This document shows, one piece after another, positions 45,942 through 55,595 of a DNA stretch of 64,000 bases (its first letter is position 1; each line of letters starts with the position of its first letter). The notes beneath the pieces are model-generated. The model was not told the DNA's origin, ran no database searches, and saw only the letters and a list, made by a program, of their open reading frames with translations. The DNA is from Mycobacterium sp. ITM-2016-00318 (GTDB lineage: Bacteria; Actinomycetota; Actinomycetes; Mycobacteriales; Mycobacteriaceae). Position numbers and translations under genes: made by a program. The DNA is taken from assembly GCF_002968285.2 (NCBI RefSeq), contig NZ_CP134400.1, forward strand, positions 1,054,001 through 1,118,000. Direction: 5' to 3'.

Positions 45942-46841
45942 CTACTGTCGTGTTGCGGTGATGGCGAGCGAGCCCCGCATAGGTGCGAGCCCTTCGTCGT
46001 CAGGGAAGTGTCGTCCGTACTCGGCGAACATCTCGGCCCTGTTGCGGGCACTCACCTGCCAGCCGTGATCGGTCAGGTAGTCGACGACGGGACGGCGCTC
46101 GCCCGGATAGAACAGCTCCGCGAGGTTCAGGTCGAACCCGTGTTTGCGCCACCGCTCCCGGAAGGCTTCCGCCCGCTGACCGATGCTGGCGCCCGCATCC
46201 GGGTGATATTCGGTGGCGAGCCGGCTGCCCGGCGCCGAGAGGGCCGTGATGTCGTCGAAGAGGCGGTCCTGAGCATCCGGCGGCAGGTAGACCAGCAGCC
46301 CCTCAGCTGACCATGCCGTGGGCTTGTCATCGTCGAAACCGTTGCGGCGCAGTGCGTCAGGCCAGTCCTCACGCAGATCGATTCTCACCGCGCGGCGGGT
46401 CGCCGTCGGCTCGGCGCCGATCGACGCCATCGTCGAGTCCTTGAACTCGATCACCTTGGGCTGGTCGATTTCGTAGACGACGGTGCCCGTGGGCCACCGC
46501 AGCCGGTACGCGCGGGCATCAAGGCCGGCGGCCAGGATCACAGCCTGGTCTATGCCCGACTCCGTCGCGTCGAGGAAGAAGTCGTCGAAGAAACGGGTCC
46601 GCACCGCCATCACGGTGGTGATGAGCCGGGTGGCGCCGTCGTCGTCGGCGGCGCTGAACTCACCGTCGAGCATCCGGTCGAAGAAGTCCAGGCCGACCGC
46701 CCGAACCAGCGGCTCCGCGAATGGATCGTCGATGAGCGCGTCGGGTTCCCTGCTGGCCATCGCGCGCGCCGCGGCGACCATGGTGGCGGTGGCGCCGACG
46801 CTGGACGCGATGTCCCAGCTGTCTGCCTCGGCCCTCGTCAT
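45942..46841 (-). CDS. SAM-dependent methyltransferase, mycobacterial tandem family, copy 2
   Basis: 299 residues, same family as its neighbours: [80 protein letters not shown] and [20 protein letters not shown]. It overlaps copy 3 by 4 bases. Tandem duplication is the clear origin of the array; the collapsed copy lies directly downstream of this one. Confidence 0.9.
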   Translation of the reverse strand: MTRAEADSWDIASSVGATATMVAAARAMASREPDALIDDPFAEPLVRAVGLDFFDRMLDGEFSAADDDGATRLITTVMAVRTRFFDDFFLDATESGIDQAVILAAGLDARAYRLRWPTGTVVYEIDQPKVIEFKDSTMASIGAEPTATRRAVRIDLREDWPDALRRNGFDDDKPTAWSAEGLLVYLPPDAQDRLFDDITALSAPGSRLATEYHPDAGASIGQRAEAFRERWRKHGFDLNLAELFYPGERRPVVDYLTDHGWQVSARNRAEMFAEYGRHFPDDEGLAPMRGSLAITATRQ

Positions 46842-47788
46842 GGCTTTGGGCCTTTTCGCTCACCACCGCCGAAGGTGCCGCTGACATAGCGCATCTCCGC
46901 GAACATCGTGTCGCTGTCGAACGGCGGGTATCCGTGCTCGGTCAACAGGTCGTTGATGTTGCTGCCGTTCATCGTCCAGCCGTGCTCCGCCAGGTACGCC
47001 GCGGGCTCGCTGCGGTCACCAAGGTAGACAAGGTTGGCCCAGTCGAGGCCGTAGCCGTGTTCGCGCCACCGCATTGCGGACTGCTCCATCTTCTCCTTCG
47101 CCTCGTCGACGTCAGAGTGATCTATGGGCGGTGCGCTCTCGGTGGCCAGCCGGCTCCCGGGGGCACTCAGCTCGGTGATGGTGTCAAGCAGCTTGTCCTG
47201 GGCCTCGGGCGGCAGGTATCCCAGCAATCCCTCGGCGCTCCACGCCGTCGGCGTCGCGGGGTCGAACCCCGCCGCCGTCAATGCCGAAGGCCAGTCGAAC
47301 CGAAGGTCGACCGCCACCACGCGGCGCTCGGCGGTGGGCTCGGCGCCGATGTCGGCGAGCGCCCGCGTCTTGAAGGCGATGACCTCGGGCTGGTCCACCT
47401 CGAACACCACCGTGCCCGCAGGCCACTGCAGCCGGTATGCCTGCGAATCGAGGCCCGACGCCAGGATCACGGCCTGTCGGATGCCCGCGGCCGTCGCGTC
47501 GAGGAAGAAGTCGTCGAAGAACTTCGTCCGGACGGCCATGTTGTCGACCATTCGGTCAAGGCCCGCGTTCTTGTCGTCGTCGATGTCGAACGCCGACGGG
47601 TCGAGCTCGCCGGTGGCGAGCCGGGTGAAAACGTCGACGCCGACGGCGCGTACCAGCGGTTCGGCATAGGGGTCGCTGATCAACGCGCCATCGATCCTGG
47701 TCACCATCGCCCGCGCCGCGGCCACCATCGTCGCGGTCGCCCCTACGCTCGAGGCCAGATCCCAGCTGTCGTCGTCGGTCCGAGCCAT
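46838..47788 (-). CDS. SAM-dependent methyltransferase, mycobacterial tandem family, copy 3
   Basis: 316 residues, slightly longer than the others because of an insert ([20 protein letters not shown]) and a short tail ([11 protein letters not shown]). [60 protein letters not shown] and [20 protein letters not shown] are the family blocks. First gene of the minus-strand array; its promoter region faces that of secY. Confidence 0.9.
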   Translation of the reverse strand: MARTDDDSWDLASSVGATATMVAAARAMVTRIDGALISDPYAEPLVRAVGVDVFTRLATGELDPSAFDIDDDKNAGLDRMVDNMAVRTKFFDDFFLDATAAGIRQAVILASGLDSQAYRLQWPAGTVVFEVDQPEVIAFKTRALADIGAEPTAERRVVAVDLRFDWPSALTAAGFDPATPTAWSAEGLLGYLPPEAQDKLLDTITELSAPGSRLATESAPPIDHSDVDEAKEKMEQSAMRWREHGYGLDWANLVYLGDRSEPAAYLAEHGWTMNGSNINDLLTEHGYPPFDSDTMFAEMRYVSGTFGGGERKGPKP

Positions 47789-47929
47789 GTGAGAAACCCC
47801 TGTCCGTCGATTACTTAGCTGATCTAACGAGCCGCCAGCGACTGTACGCCTCGAATCGCCAAAGGTCGTCTGACCTCAGTGCCAGCCACCAGCGGATGCG
47901 GGATCGACACCGGCCAACTGTTACTCTCG

Positions 47930-47935
47930 TAGACT
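47930..47935 (+). promoter_or_regulatory. Possible -10 element for secY
   Basis: TAGACT is the best TANNNT match in the 261-base gap between copy 3 and secY. No -35 at the usual distance is convincing, so this is weak. A leader of about 108 bases would result. Confidence 0.3.
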
Positions 47936-48049
47936 GCGCGACTTCGCAGGCTGGGTGCCTGCCGAGGCTCGCCAACTGACTTGACCACGCTGGTACGGAC
48001 CAGCCCATTTAGCACGCCGCGATAAGAGCCCGGCTGCGCAGGAGGAAGA

Positions 48050-49375
48050 GTGCTTTCGGCTTTCATCTCATCGCTGCGAACGGCTGACCTCCGGCGCAAG
48101 ATCCTTTTCACGCTTGCGATCCTGATCCTGTACCGGATCGGCGCGTCGATCCCGTCGCCGGGTGTCAACTACCCCAACGTCCAGAAGTGCATCACGCAAC
48201 TCAGCGGCGGCGACTCGGCGCAGATCTACTCCCTGATCAACCTGTTCTCCGGCGGCGCGCTGCTGCAGCTGGCGGTTTTCGCGATCGGCATCATGCCTTA
48301 CATCACCGCGAGCATCATCGTGCAGCTGCTCGGCGTGGTGATCCCGCGCTTCGAGGAGCTGCGAAAAGAGGGTCAGGCGGGGCAGGCCAAGCTCACCCAG
48401 TACACCCGCTACCTGTCGATCGCTCTGGCGTTGCTCCAGTCCACCAGCATCGTGGCGCTGGCCGCCAACGGCGGACTGCTACAGGGCTGCTCCCTCGACA
48501 TCATCCAGGACTCGTCCATCTTCACCCTCGCCGTCATCGTCATCGTGATGACCGCGGGCGCGGCGCTGGTGATGTGGATGGGCGAGCTGATCCAGGAGCG
48601 CGGCATCGGCAACGGCATGTCGCTGCTGATCTTCGCCAGCATCGCGGCCCGCATCCCCTCTGAGGGCAAGAACATCCTCGACAGCCGCGGCCCGGTCGTC
48701 TTCACGGCGGTATGCGTCGCCGCGCTGATCATCATCGTCGGCGTCGTCTTCGTCGAGCAGGGCCAGCGCCGCATCCCGGTTCAGTACGCCAAGCGCATGG
48801 TCGGACGCAAGATGTACGGCGGCACCTCGACGTATCTGCCGCTGAAGGTCAACCAGGCCGGCGTCATCCCGGTGATCTTCGGGTCCTCGCTCATCTACAT
48901 CCCGCACTTGATCACCCAGCTGATCCAGAGCGGGAAGACCACCCCGGGTACAGGCTGGTGGGAAAAATTCGTGGCGAACCACCTGACCAACCCGTCGAGC
49001 CCGTCCTACATCGCCATCTATTTCGGCCTGATCGTCTTCTTCACCTACTTCTACGTGTCGGTGCAGTTCAACGTCGACGAGCGCGCTGACGAGATGAAGA
49101 AGTACGGCGGCTTCATCCCCGGCATCCGGCCCGGCAAGCCGACCGCCGACTACCTGCGCTTCGTGCTCAACCGGATCACCCTTCCCGGTTCGATCTACCT
49201 GGGCGTCATCGCCGTTCTGCCGAACCTGTTCCTCGAGATCGGCAACACCGGCGGTGTCCAGAACATACCGTTCGGCGGCACGGCGGTTCTGATCATGGTT
49301 GGCGTCGGGTTGGATACGGTCAAGCAGATCGAGAGCCAGCTGATGCAACGCAACTACGAAGGGTTCCTGAAGTGA
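48050..49375 (+). CDS. secY: Preprotein translocase subunit SecY
   Basis: 441 residues, ten membrane segments. [53 protein letters not shown] and the cytosolic loop [40 protein letters not shown] are standard SecY; it is the protein-conducting channel of the Sec pathway. The start is GTG after GGAGGAAGA. In many bacteria it is the last gene of spc; here, as in M. tuberculosis, it has its own transcript with adk and map. Confidence 0.98.
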   Translation: MLSAFISSLRTADLRRKILFTLAILILYRIGASIPSPGVNYPNVQKCITQLSGGDSAQIYSLINLFSGGALLQLAVFAIGIMPYITASIIVQLLGVVIPRFEELRKEGQAGQAKLTQYTRYLSIALALLQSTSIVALAANGGLLQGCSLDIIQDSSIFTLAVIVIVMTAGAALVMWMGELIQERGIGNGMSLLIFASIAARIPSEGKNILDSRGPVVFTAVCVAALIIIVGVVFVEQGQRRIPVQYAKRMVGRKMYGGTSTYLPLKVNQAGVIPVIFGSSLIYIPHLITQLIQSGKTTPGTGWWEKFVANHLTNPSSPSYIAIYFGLIVFFTYFYVSVQFNVDERADEMKKYGGFIPGIRPGKPTADYLRFVLNRITLPGSIYLGVIAVLPNLFLEIGNTGGVQNIPFGGTAVLIMVGVGLDTVKQIESQLMQRNYEGFLK

Positions 49376-49920
49376 GGGTGGTACTGCTCGGGCCGCCGGG
49401 GGCGGGCAAAGGGACGCAGGCTCAGAAGCTGTCCGAGAAGCTCGGCATCCCGCAGATCTCCACAGGCGACCTCTTCCGCGAGAACATCAGCTCCGGCACC
49501 CCGTTGGGCCTGGAGGCCAAGCGCTACCTGGACGCAGGCGACCTCGTGCCCTCAGAGCTGACCAACAAGCTGGTCGAGGACCGCATCGAGCAGCCGGACG
49601 CCGTCGACGGCTTCATCCTCGACGGCTACCCGCGCTCGGTCGAGCAGGCACAGGCCCTCGACGACATGCTCAAGAACCACGACACCAAGCTCGACGCCGT
49701 GCTGGAGTTCTCGGTCTCCGAGGAGGAGCTCTTCACACGGCTCCAGGCCCGCGGTCGCGCCGACGACACCGAAGAGGTCATCCACAACCGGATGAAGGTG
49801 TACGCCGACGAGACCAGGCCGCTGCTCGAGTACTACAGCCGCAACAACCTGCAGACCGTCGACGCGGTCGGCGGGCTCGACGAGGTCTTCGCCCGCGCGC
49901 TGCGCGCTCTGGGCAAGTAG
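49372..49920 (+). CDS. adk: Adenylate kinase
   Basis: 182 residues, starting with GTG that overlaps the secY stop (GTGA). P-loop [24 protein letters not shown], the [10 protein letters not shown] segment and [17 protein letters not shown] are standard. It converts ATP plus AMP to 2 ADP. As in M. tuberculosis Adk (181 residues) it lacks the long zinc-type LID and is the short form. Confidence 0.98.
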   Translation: MRVVLLGPPGAGKGTQAQKLSEKLGIPQISTGDLFRENISSGTPLGLEAKRYLDAGDLVPSELTNKLVEDRIEQPDAVDGFILDGYPRSVEQAQALDDMLKNHDTKLDAVLEFSVSEEELFTRLQARGRADDTEEVIHNRMKVYADETRPLLEYYSRNNLQTVDAVGGLDEVFARALRALGK

Positions 49921-49924
49921 GAAG

Positions 49925-50722
49925 ATGGTCACCCTGCCGGGGCTGCGAACCCGCAAGGTGGTCGAGCCCCGCACACCCGGTGAGCTCGACGCGATGGCAG
50001 TGGCCGGCTCGGTGGTCGCGTCCGCGCTGAAGGCGGTGCACGAGGCCGCGGCGCCCGGTGTGTCCACCCTCGAGCTCGACACGATCGCCGAATCGGTGAT
50101 CCGCCACGCCGGCGGCACCCCGTCCTTCCTCGGATATCACGGCTTCCCCGCCACCATCTGCTCGTCGGTGAACAACCGCGTCGTGCACGGCATCCCTTCG
50201 GCCGACGAGGCACTGGCGGACGGTGACCTGGTGTCCATCGACTGCGGCGCGATCGTCGACGGCTGGCACGGCGACTCGGCCATCACCTTCGGAGTCGGGC
50301 ACTTGATCCCGGTCGACGAGGCGCTGTCGGCAGCCACCAGAGAGTCGATGGAGGCGGGAATCGCGGCGATGGTGCCCGGCAACCGCCTCACCGACGTCTC
50401 GCACGCCATCGAGAACGGCACCAGGGCCGCGGAGCAGCGCTACGACCGCAGATTCGGCATCGTCGCCGGGTACGGCGGCCACGGCATCGGCCGACGCATG
50501 CACATGGATCCCTTCCTGCCCAACGAGGGCCAGCCCGGCCGCGGGCCCTACCTGGTTGCCGGCTCGGTGCTGGCCATCGAACCGATGCTGACCCTCGGCA
50601 CCACCAAGACGGTGGAGCTGGACGACGGGTGGACTGTCGTCACCGCTGACGGGACCCGCGCCGCCCACTGGGAACACACCGTGGCGGTCACCGATGACGG
50701 GCCTCGCATCCTGACCCGTTAG
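49925..50722 (+). CDS. map: Methionine aminopeptidase, type I
   Basis: 265 residues. Metal ligands are visible in order: [17 protein letters not shown] (two Asp), [12 protein letters not shown] (His), [10 protein letters not shown] (Glu) and HWEHTVAVT (Glu). It removes the initiator Met from new proteins. It lies 4 bases after adk, and follows M. tuberculosis mapA order with sigL next. Confidence 0.97.
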   Translation: MVTLPGLRTRKVVEPRTPGELDAMAVAGSVVASALKAVHEAAAPGVSTLELDTIAESVIRHAGGTPSFLGYHGFPATICSSVNNRVVHGIPSADEALADGDLVSIDCGAIVDGWHGDSAITFGVGHLIPVDEALSAATRESMEAGIAAMVPGNRLTDVSHAIENGTRAAEQRYDRRFGIVAGYGGHGIGRRMHMDPFLPNEGQPGRGPYLVAGSVLAIEPMLTLGTTKTVELDDGWTVVTADGTRAAHWEHTVAVTDDGPRILTR

Positions 50723-50758
50723 ATCGGCGGATTTTCTTCGCTGTTTGGTCAAAACCTG

Positions 50759-50786
50759 TGAACCGGATCGACCTCGGCCTCGTAAT
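50759..50786 (+). promoter_or_regulatory. SigL-type autoregulatory promoter before sigL
   Basis: TGAACC (50759-50764), 16 bases, CGTAAT (50781-50786). This fits the SigL promoter pattern I recall for M. tuberculosis (TGAACC with a CGT-starting -10). The sigL ATG is 17 bases further, after GGGAGGTGG. Confidence 0.7.
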
Positions 50787-50803
50787 AACGAGGGAGGTGG
50801 TGA

Positions 50804-51316
50804 ATGGACGATCCCGAGGTCGCCTTGATGCGTCTGCTCTATCAGGAGCACGGCGCAGCCCTGTGGCGCTATGCCGTGCGGCTCACCGCGGATCCGGCCC
50901 GAGCAGAGGATGTGGTGCAGGAAACGTTGCTGCGAGCATGGCAGCATCCAGAAGTCACAGACGGCGACCGGTCGGCGAGGGCCTGGCTGTTCACCGTCGC
51001 CCGAAATATGATCATCGACGAGCGGCGCAGCGCGCGGTTTCGCAGCGAGTCCGGAACCCCGGACATCGAGAAAACCCACGATCGCGCCGGCCCTGATGAG
51101 GTGGATTCCGCCTTGGACCGAATGTTGTTGAGCGGCGCCCTGGCACAGCTGTCTCCAGACCACCGGGCGGTGATCAAGCGGTCGTACTACCAGGGCTGGA
51201 CGACCGCACAGATCGCCGCCGACCTAGACGTTGCCGAAGGCACCGTGAAATCGAGGTTGCATTACGCCGTTCGGGCGTTGCGCCTCACTCTGCAGGAAAT
51301 GGGGGTGACCCGATGA
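50804..51316 (+). CDS. sigL: ECF sigma factor SigL
   Basis: 170 residues. Region 2 is LMRLLYQEHGAALWRYAVRLTADPARAEDVVQETLLRAWQHPE and region 4 is LAQLSPDHRAVIKRSYYQGWTTAQIAADLDVAEGTVKSRLHYAVRAL. With map before and an anti-sigma gene overlapping its end by 4 bases it is the counterpart of M. tuberculosis SigL (Rv0735), which controls polyketide synthase and envelope/secreted-protein genes. A SigL-type promoter precedes it. Confidence 0.94.
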   Translation: MDDPEVALMRLLYQEHGAALWRYAVRLTADPARAEDVVQETLLRAWQHPEVTDGDRSARAWLFTVARNMIIDERRSARFRSESGTPDIEKTHDRAGPDEVDSALDRMLLSGALAQLSPDHRAVIKRSYYQGWTTAQIAADLDVAEGTVKSRLHYAVRALRLTLQEMGVTR

Positions 51317-52047
51317 CGCAACCAGTAAAGCGCGACGACGATTTGCACGGCGATGACCCGTACGCGATGTGGGACGCGGCCTACGTCCTTGGCTCGCTGT
51401 CGGGGGCGCAGCGGCAGGAGTTCGAGGCACACCTCGCCACCTGCCCCCGGTGCAGCACTGCCGTCGCGGAACTGAGCGGCATCCCGGCCTTGTTGGCACA
51501 GCTGACCGCCGAGGAAGTGCAAGCGCTCGACGATCCCGCGACCAAAGAACCGCCGCTTCGTCCCGAAGTGCTCGACACGTTACTGGCCAAGGTGGAGTGG
51601 CGACGCCGCCGCACCCGCAGGATCAGTGTCATCACGCTGGCCGCCGCCGCTGCGGTGCTGGCCGTCGCGCTCGTGATCGGAATCCTTCCCGGCATTCGCG
51701 GGCAGGGCGGTGACGATGGGCCGATGGCTTCGGAAGTGACGATGAGCAAGGTCGCGCAAACGCCGATCAATGCCACGGTCACCTTGACCGGCTTCGGCTG
51801 GGGCACCCGGGTGGACATGGTCTGCACCTACGGCGACTATGCCAGCCGAGGCGAGGCGACCACAGAGAATCTGTCGATGGTTCTGTTGAACCACAACGGA
51901 ACGCAGAGCGAAGTCGCCACCTGGGTCGGTGTTAACGGTGCTACGGCGTTGCCGAGCGGCAATACAACGATGCAAAAAGATCAGATCAAATCCGTTCAGC
52001 TTGTCGACACGGATACCAGAGCGGTGCTGTTGCAATCAGACCTGTGA
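51313..52047 (+). CDS. rslA: Anti-sigma factor RslA
   Basis: 244 residues. The zinc-type anti-sigma motif is FEAHLATCPRCSTAVAELS (HxxxCxxC), near residue 35; a membrane helix follows at about residue 100 (VITLAAAAAVLAVALVIGILPGI) and the rest is an extracytoplasmic domain. It should hold SigL at the membrane until a signal, in M. tuberculosis thought to be oxidation of the Cys pair, frees it. Coupled to sigL by an ATGA overlap. Confidence 0.94.
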   Translation: MTQPVKRDDDLHGDDPYAMWDAAYVLGSLSGAQRQEFEAHLATCPRCSTAVAELSGIPALLAQLTAEEVQALDDPATKEPPLRPEVLDTLLAKVEWRRRRTRRISVITLAAAAAVLAVALVIGILPGIRGQGGDDGPMASEVTMSKVAQTPINATVTLTGFGWGTRVDMVCTYGDYASRGEATTENLSMVLLNHNGTQSEVATWVGVNGATALPSGNTTMQKDQIKSVQLVDTDTRAVLLQSDL

Positions 52048-52060
52048 GTCGGTCACTGGT

Positions 52061-52088
52061 TGAACCGGGGCCACGCACGGGTCGTGTC
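52061..52088 (+). promoter_or_regulatory. SigL-type promoter before the biosynthetic operon
   Basis: TGAACC (52061-52066), exactly 16 bases, then CGTGTC (52083-52088). The -35 and the spacer length are identical to those in front of sigL. It lies 14 bases after the rslA stop and 28 before the ThDP-enzyme start, so it is placed to drive that operon. Confidence 0.74.
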
Positions 52089-52116
52089 ATTTGCAGGTGC
52101 GAAAGCAGGTGAATGA

Positions 52117-53871
52117 ATGGCCAGAACAGATCGGGTCGTTGACCATATCGTCGGCTATCTGGCGGCGACTGGAGTGGAGTACATCTTCGGCGTCGACGGC
52201 GCCAACATCGAAGATCTGTATGACGCCGCGCACTTTCACGACGGTGTGACCCCGATCCTGGCCAAGCACGAATTCTCCGCGGCCACCATGGCCGACGGCT
52301 ACAGCCGCAGCGGTGCGGGCCTTGGCGTCGTCGTCGCAACGTCCGGCGGCGGCTGCCTGAATACCGTTGCCGGACTTGGTGAGGCACTGGCCAGTCGCGT
52401 GCCGGTGCTGGCGTTGATCGGCCAGCCACCGATGACCCTCGACGGCCGTGGCGCCTTCCAGGACACCAGCGGCCGAAACGGCGCCCTCGACGGTGAGGCG
52501 CTGTTCTCAGCCGTGTCGGTGTTCTGCCGGCGGGTCACCGCCCCCGAGGACATCGCCAGCGTTCTGCCCGAAGCCATTGTGGCCGCCAAGCGTGGTGGAC
52601 CGGCAGTGCTGCTGCTGCCGAAAGACATTCAGCAGTCCACCCTCGACTTCGCCGGCTCGGTCAACGGAAGAACCAATGGGCTGCCGATCGCCACCCATCT
52701 CGGCGACCCGCAAGTCGTCGCGCGGGCGCTACGGAATGCCGACGGGCCGATCACGATCATCGCGGGCGAGCAAGTGGCGCGCGACGATGCGCGCGCCGAA
52801 CTCGCGGTGCTGCGATCGATGCTGCGCGCGCGAGTCGCAACCGTCCCCGACGCCAAAGACGTCGCGGGCACACCGGGCCTCGGATCGTCGTCAGCTCTCG
52901 GAGTGACCGGCGTGATGGGTCATCCCGGCGTCGCATCGGCGATCTCCGACAGCGCGATCTGCCTGCTGGTGGGCACCCGGCTGAACGTGACCGCACGGGC
53001 CGGTTTGGATGAGGCGTTGACATCGGTGCCGACCTACTCGATCGGAGCCGCGGCGCCGTTCGTGCCGTCCACGCACATCCATACCGAAGACCTGCGCGGA
53101 TCCCTGAAGTTACTGGCTCAGGCGCTGAACAGCGACTGCAGGCCAACAGGTGTCCGCGTGCCGGACAGCGTGGCGAAAAGCGAGCTGGCGCCGCCGCAGC
53201 ACGACGGGCCAGGCGTGCGCTACCGGCGGGCGATGGCCGTGCTGGACGCGGGCCTGCCCGACGGGGTCGACATCGTGGTCGACGCGGGCAACATCGGCGC
53301 GGCGGCGATCCACTACCTACCCGTTCGCAGGGACGGCCGATTCATCGTCGCGCTGGGCATGGGCGGCATGGGTTACAGCTTCGGCGCCTCGCTGGGCATT
53401 GCGTTCGGGCGTGCGATGAGCGCTCGCGCGAAGAGCCAAGGGGCCAGTCGCCGCACCGTGGTGCTCGCCGGTGACGGGTCGTTCTACATGCACGGCATGG
53501 AGATTCACACCGCTGTGCAGTACGGGCTTCCGGTGACCTTCCTGCTGTTCGACAACCACGCGCACGCGATGTGCGTGACTCGCGAGCAACTGTTCTATGA
53601 CGACGCGTACAGCTACAACCGGTTCGGTCCGAGCCGCCTCGGAGCGGGGCTGGCGACGATGTTCCCCGGGCTGTCGTCCGTCGACGTCGACACGATCGAT
53701 GAGCTGCCCGCCGCATTGCAGACCGCCCTCGAGGTCGACGGACCGTCCGTCATCGCCGTCGAGTGTTCGGCAGACGAAATTCCCCCATTTGCAGCCTTTC
53801 TCGACAAGGCAGCCGTGAAGAATCCCGTAATCGCAGAGGAGAGCAGTACCCATGTCGTTGCCCGCGCTTGA
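52117..53871 (+). CDS. Acetolactate-synthase-like ThDP enzyme
   Basis: 584 residues with the three-domain fold of the acetolactate synthase/benzoylformate decarboxylase family. Seen: FGVDGANIEDLYDAA then KHEFSAATMADGYSR with the ThDP-activating Glu52; the middle domain; and the cofactor motif GDGSF with Asp453 and Asn480 27 residues apart. The FAD-site residues of true acetolactate synthase are not obvious. No regulatory subunit gene (ilvN) and no other ilv gene is near, so this is not branched-chain amino acid synthesis. Likely activity: decarboxylation of a 2-keto acid and carboligation. First gene of the SigL-type operon. Confidence 0.86.
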   Translation: MARTDRVVDHIVGYLAATGVEYIFGVDGANIEDLYDAAHFHDGVTPILAKHEFSAATMADGYSRSGAGLGVVVATSGGGCLNTVAGLGEALASRVPVLALIGQPPMTLDGRGAFQDTSGRNGALDGEALFSAVSVFCRRVTAPEDIASVLPEAIVAAKRGGPAVLLLPKDIQQSTLDFAGSVNGRTNGLPIATHLGDPQVVARALRNADGPITIIAGEQVARDDARAELAVLRSMLRARVATVPDAKDVAGTPGLGSSSALGVTGVMGHPGVASAISDSAICLLVGTRLNVTARAGLDEALTSVPTYSIGAAAPFVPSTHIHTEDLRGSLKLLAQALNSDCRPTGVRVPDSVAKSELAPPQHDGPGVRYRRAMAVLDAGLPDGVDIVVDAGNIGAAAIHYLPVRRDGRFIVALGMGGMGYSFGASLGIAFGRAMSARAKSQGASRRTVVLAGDGSFYMHGMEIHTAVQYGLPVTFLLFDNHAHAMCVTREQLFYDDAYSYNRFGPSRLGAGLATMFPGLSSVDVDTIDELPAALQTALEVDGPSVIAVECSADEIPPFAAFLDKAAVKNPVIAEESSTHVVARA

Positions 53872-54523
53872 TGACATCACCGCCCACCGTGGCACAGCAG
53901 AGCCACTCGACGGGGTCCTTCGCGTCGAGACGGCTCCGAGGGAGAAGGCCACCCCGATCATCATGAACATGATGCGGTCGGTCTACCCCCACGACGAGGT
54001 GTTCGGAACCTACTGCACCGTCAACGATTACGTGGACTGTCCGCCTGACGAGCTGTTCGACTACATGGCCGACACCCGGTGTCTGGAGGAGTGGACGTAC
54101 AGCCTGCGCGGATTCGCCCCGACGGAGGAACCGGGGCTGTGGGTCGCATACGACAAGCTCGGCGGCGACAAGGGTAGCCCGATCTTCACGCGCACGGTGG
54201 CCAACAAGGAGTCCCGCACAGTCGATTACCACTGCGCGTGGGACCAGGGCAAGCACCTGTGGATGATCTACCTGATGCGCATCGTCGACGCGCAGGTGGT
54301 GTTCGACAAGCCGGGTTCGGTTGTGCTCTGGACGAACTGCCACCACCCCTTCTATGACAAGAACCCCTACCCGGAAACCGCACCGCCGCAACGTCCGGTG
54401 TGGGTCGGCGACTTCTGGGACATGTTCGGGCCCGGTCACCTGCTGGAGCTGAAGAACCTGAAGGCAATCGCAGAATACCGACACCGCAATGGCCTGCCGG
54501 TCACGCCGGCCTGGATGAAGTGA
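53852..54523 (+). CDS. START/SRPBCC-like protein of the SigL operon
   Basis: 223 residues, overlapping the ThDP gene by 20 bases. YCTVNDYVDCPPDELFDYMADTRCLEEWTYSLRGF resembles the beginning of SRPBCC (polyketide-cyclase/START) domains, and DFWDMFGPGHLLELKNLKAIAEYRH the C-terminal helix. Unusually there is a long central insert rich in Trp, His and Cys (SVVLWTNCHHPFYDKN). Such folds bind hydrophobic ligands and sometimes act as cyclases or aromatases, so a product-binding or cyclising role is likely. I recognise no closer family. Confidence 0.68.
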   Translation: MSLPALDDITAHRGTAEPLDGVLRVETAPREKATPIIMNMMRSVYPHDEVFGTYCTVNDYVDCPPDELFDYMADTRCLEEWTYSLRGFAPTEEPGLWVAYDKLGGDKGSPIFTRTVANKESRTVDYHCAWDQGKHLWMIYLMRIVDAQVVFDKPGSVVLWTNCHHPFYDKNPYPETAPPQRPVWVGDFWDMFGPGHLLELKNLKAIAEYRHRNGLPVTPAWMK

Positions 54524-54584
54524 GGACCGACCGATGACTGCAGCGCACACGTGGGCCCACACCCGAAGGGTAGGGGAGAGCGAA

Positions 54585-55595
54585 ATGGCTGTCAGCCTGC
54601 TCGATATCTCGACCTACCTGCCGGGGGAGCCGGTCAGCGCCGACTACTACGCCGGCCATGCCGGGACCGATGAACTCCGCGAGAACGTGATGTTCCGCGC
54701 GCCGAAGTTCCGCCACCACGTGGCCGAGGACGAGACGGCCATCGACATGGTGGAGCGCGCCGCGGCGGGGGTCATCGAACGTCACGGCCGCGACGTCATC
54801 GAGAACGTCGACATCCTGATCACCCACGTTCAGCTGCCGGACATGCCGTTCTACGGCAGCGGCGGCGGAATGGCGGACCGGCTTGGAATGAAGCCGAACT
54901 GGGTTCTCGATCTGCACAACGGAGGTTGCGCGGCATTCGTCCTCGGCATGAACGTCGCTCGGTCGCTGATCGAGTCGGGCCAGGGTGAGACTGCGCTGAT
55001 CGCCGTCGCGCAGAATGCGGCGGGCACCATCTTCGACCAGAAGTCCATCCGGTCCAAGGCGCAGGCGTCCGTACCCGGTGACGGGGCCGCGGTCGGCCTG
55101 CTCGCCAAGTCGGACAAGTCGCCGATCCTCGATATCGAATGCCGTACCTACGGTGAGTTCGCCGGTGACATGACCATCGCCGTCGACCCGGCGCGCAAGT
55201 GGTGGGAAGCGGGTCCGGGGGAAGGTTGCATCGGTTTCACCGAAAGCAAGATCACCAAGGTGCTCGCACGCGGCAACCGCCAGGTCCCTGAGGTCTCTTA
55301 CGCGGTCTGCGACCGAATCGGGATCAAGCCGAAGGATATCGACCTGCTGGTGACCAACCAGCCCAACCGGGCGTTCCTGCGCAACTGGCGCGACGCGCTT
55401 GAACTGCCCAAATCGAGACACATCGATACTTTTGAACAGTGCGGCAACCTGTTCGCGGCAGGCATCCCGATCAACTTCGAGCGGGCCATCTCCGACGGCC
55501 AACTGAAGAAGGGCGACGTGGCGCTGATGGCGGCGTTCGCGCACGCCGGCGACTTCGCGGGCGCCGCTGCGATCAGATGGGGCGGACGGGACTGA
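54585..55595 (+). CDS. KAS III-like acyltransferase lacking the catalytic His
   Basis: About 336 residues from the ATG preceded by AGGGGAGAG; an earlier ATG at 54534, also with a ribosome site, would add 17 residues. Thiolase fold of 3-oxoacyl-ACP synthase III (FabH) type. The nucleophile is Cys115 in HNGGCAAFVLGMN. The usual HQAN is here TNQPNRA, so position 258 is Asn instead of His, while the second Asn (Asn288 in CGNLFAAGIPINF) is kept. Loss of the His argues against a normal decarboxylating condensation and suggests acyl transfer to an O, N or C nucleophile. Coupled to the aminotransferase gene. Confidence 0.86.
   Translation: MAVSLLDISTYLPGEPVSADYYAGHAGTDELRENVMFRAPKFRHHVAEDETAIDMVERAAAGVIERHGRDVIENVDILITHVQLPDMPFYGSGGGMADRLGMKPNWVLDLHNGGCAAFVLGMNVARSLIESGQGETALIAVAQNAAGTIFDQKSIRSKAQASVPGDGAAVGLLAKSDKSPILDIECRTYGEFAGDMTIAVDPARKWWEAGPGEGCIGFTESKITKVLARGNRQVPEVSYAVCDRIGIKPKDIDLLVTNQPNRAFLRNWRDALELPKSRHIDTFEQCGNLFAAGIPINFERAISDGQLKKGDVALMAAFAHAGDFAGAAAIRWGGRD

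Noticed and set aside
52117-53871. Housekeeping acetolactate synthase ilvB
   Set aside because: No ilvN or ilvC beside it, and it is coupled to KAS III-like and aminotransferase genes.
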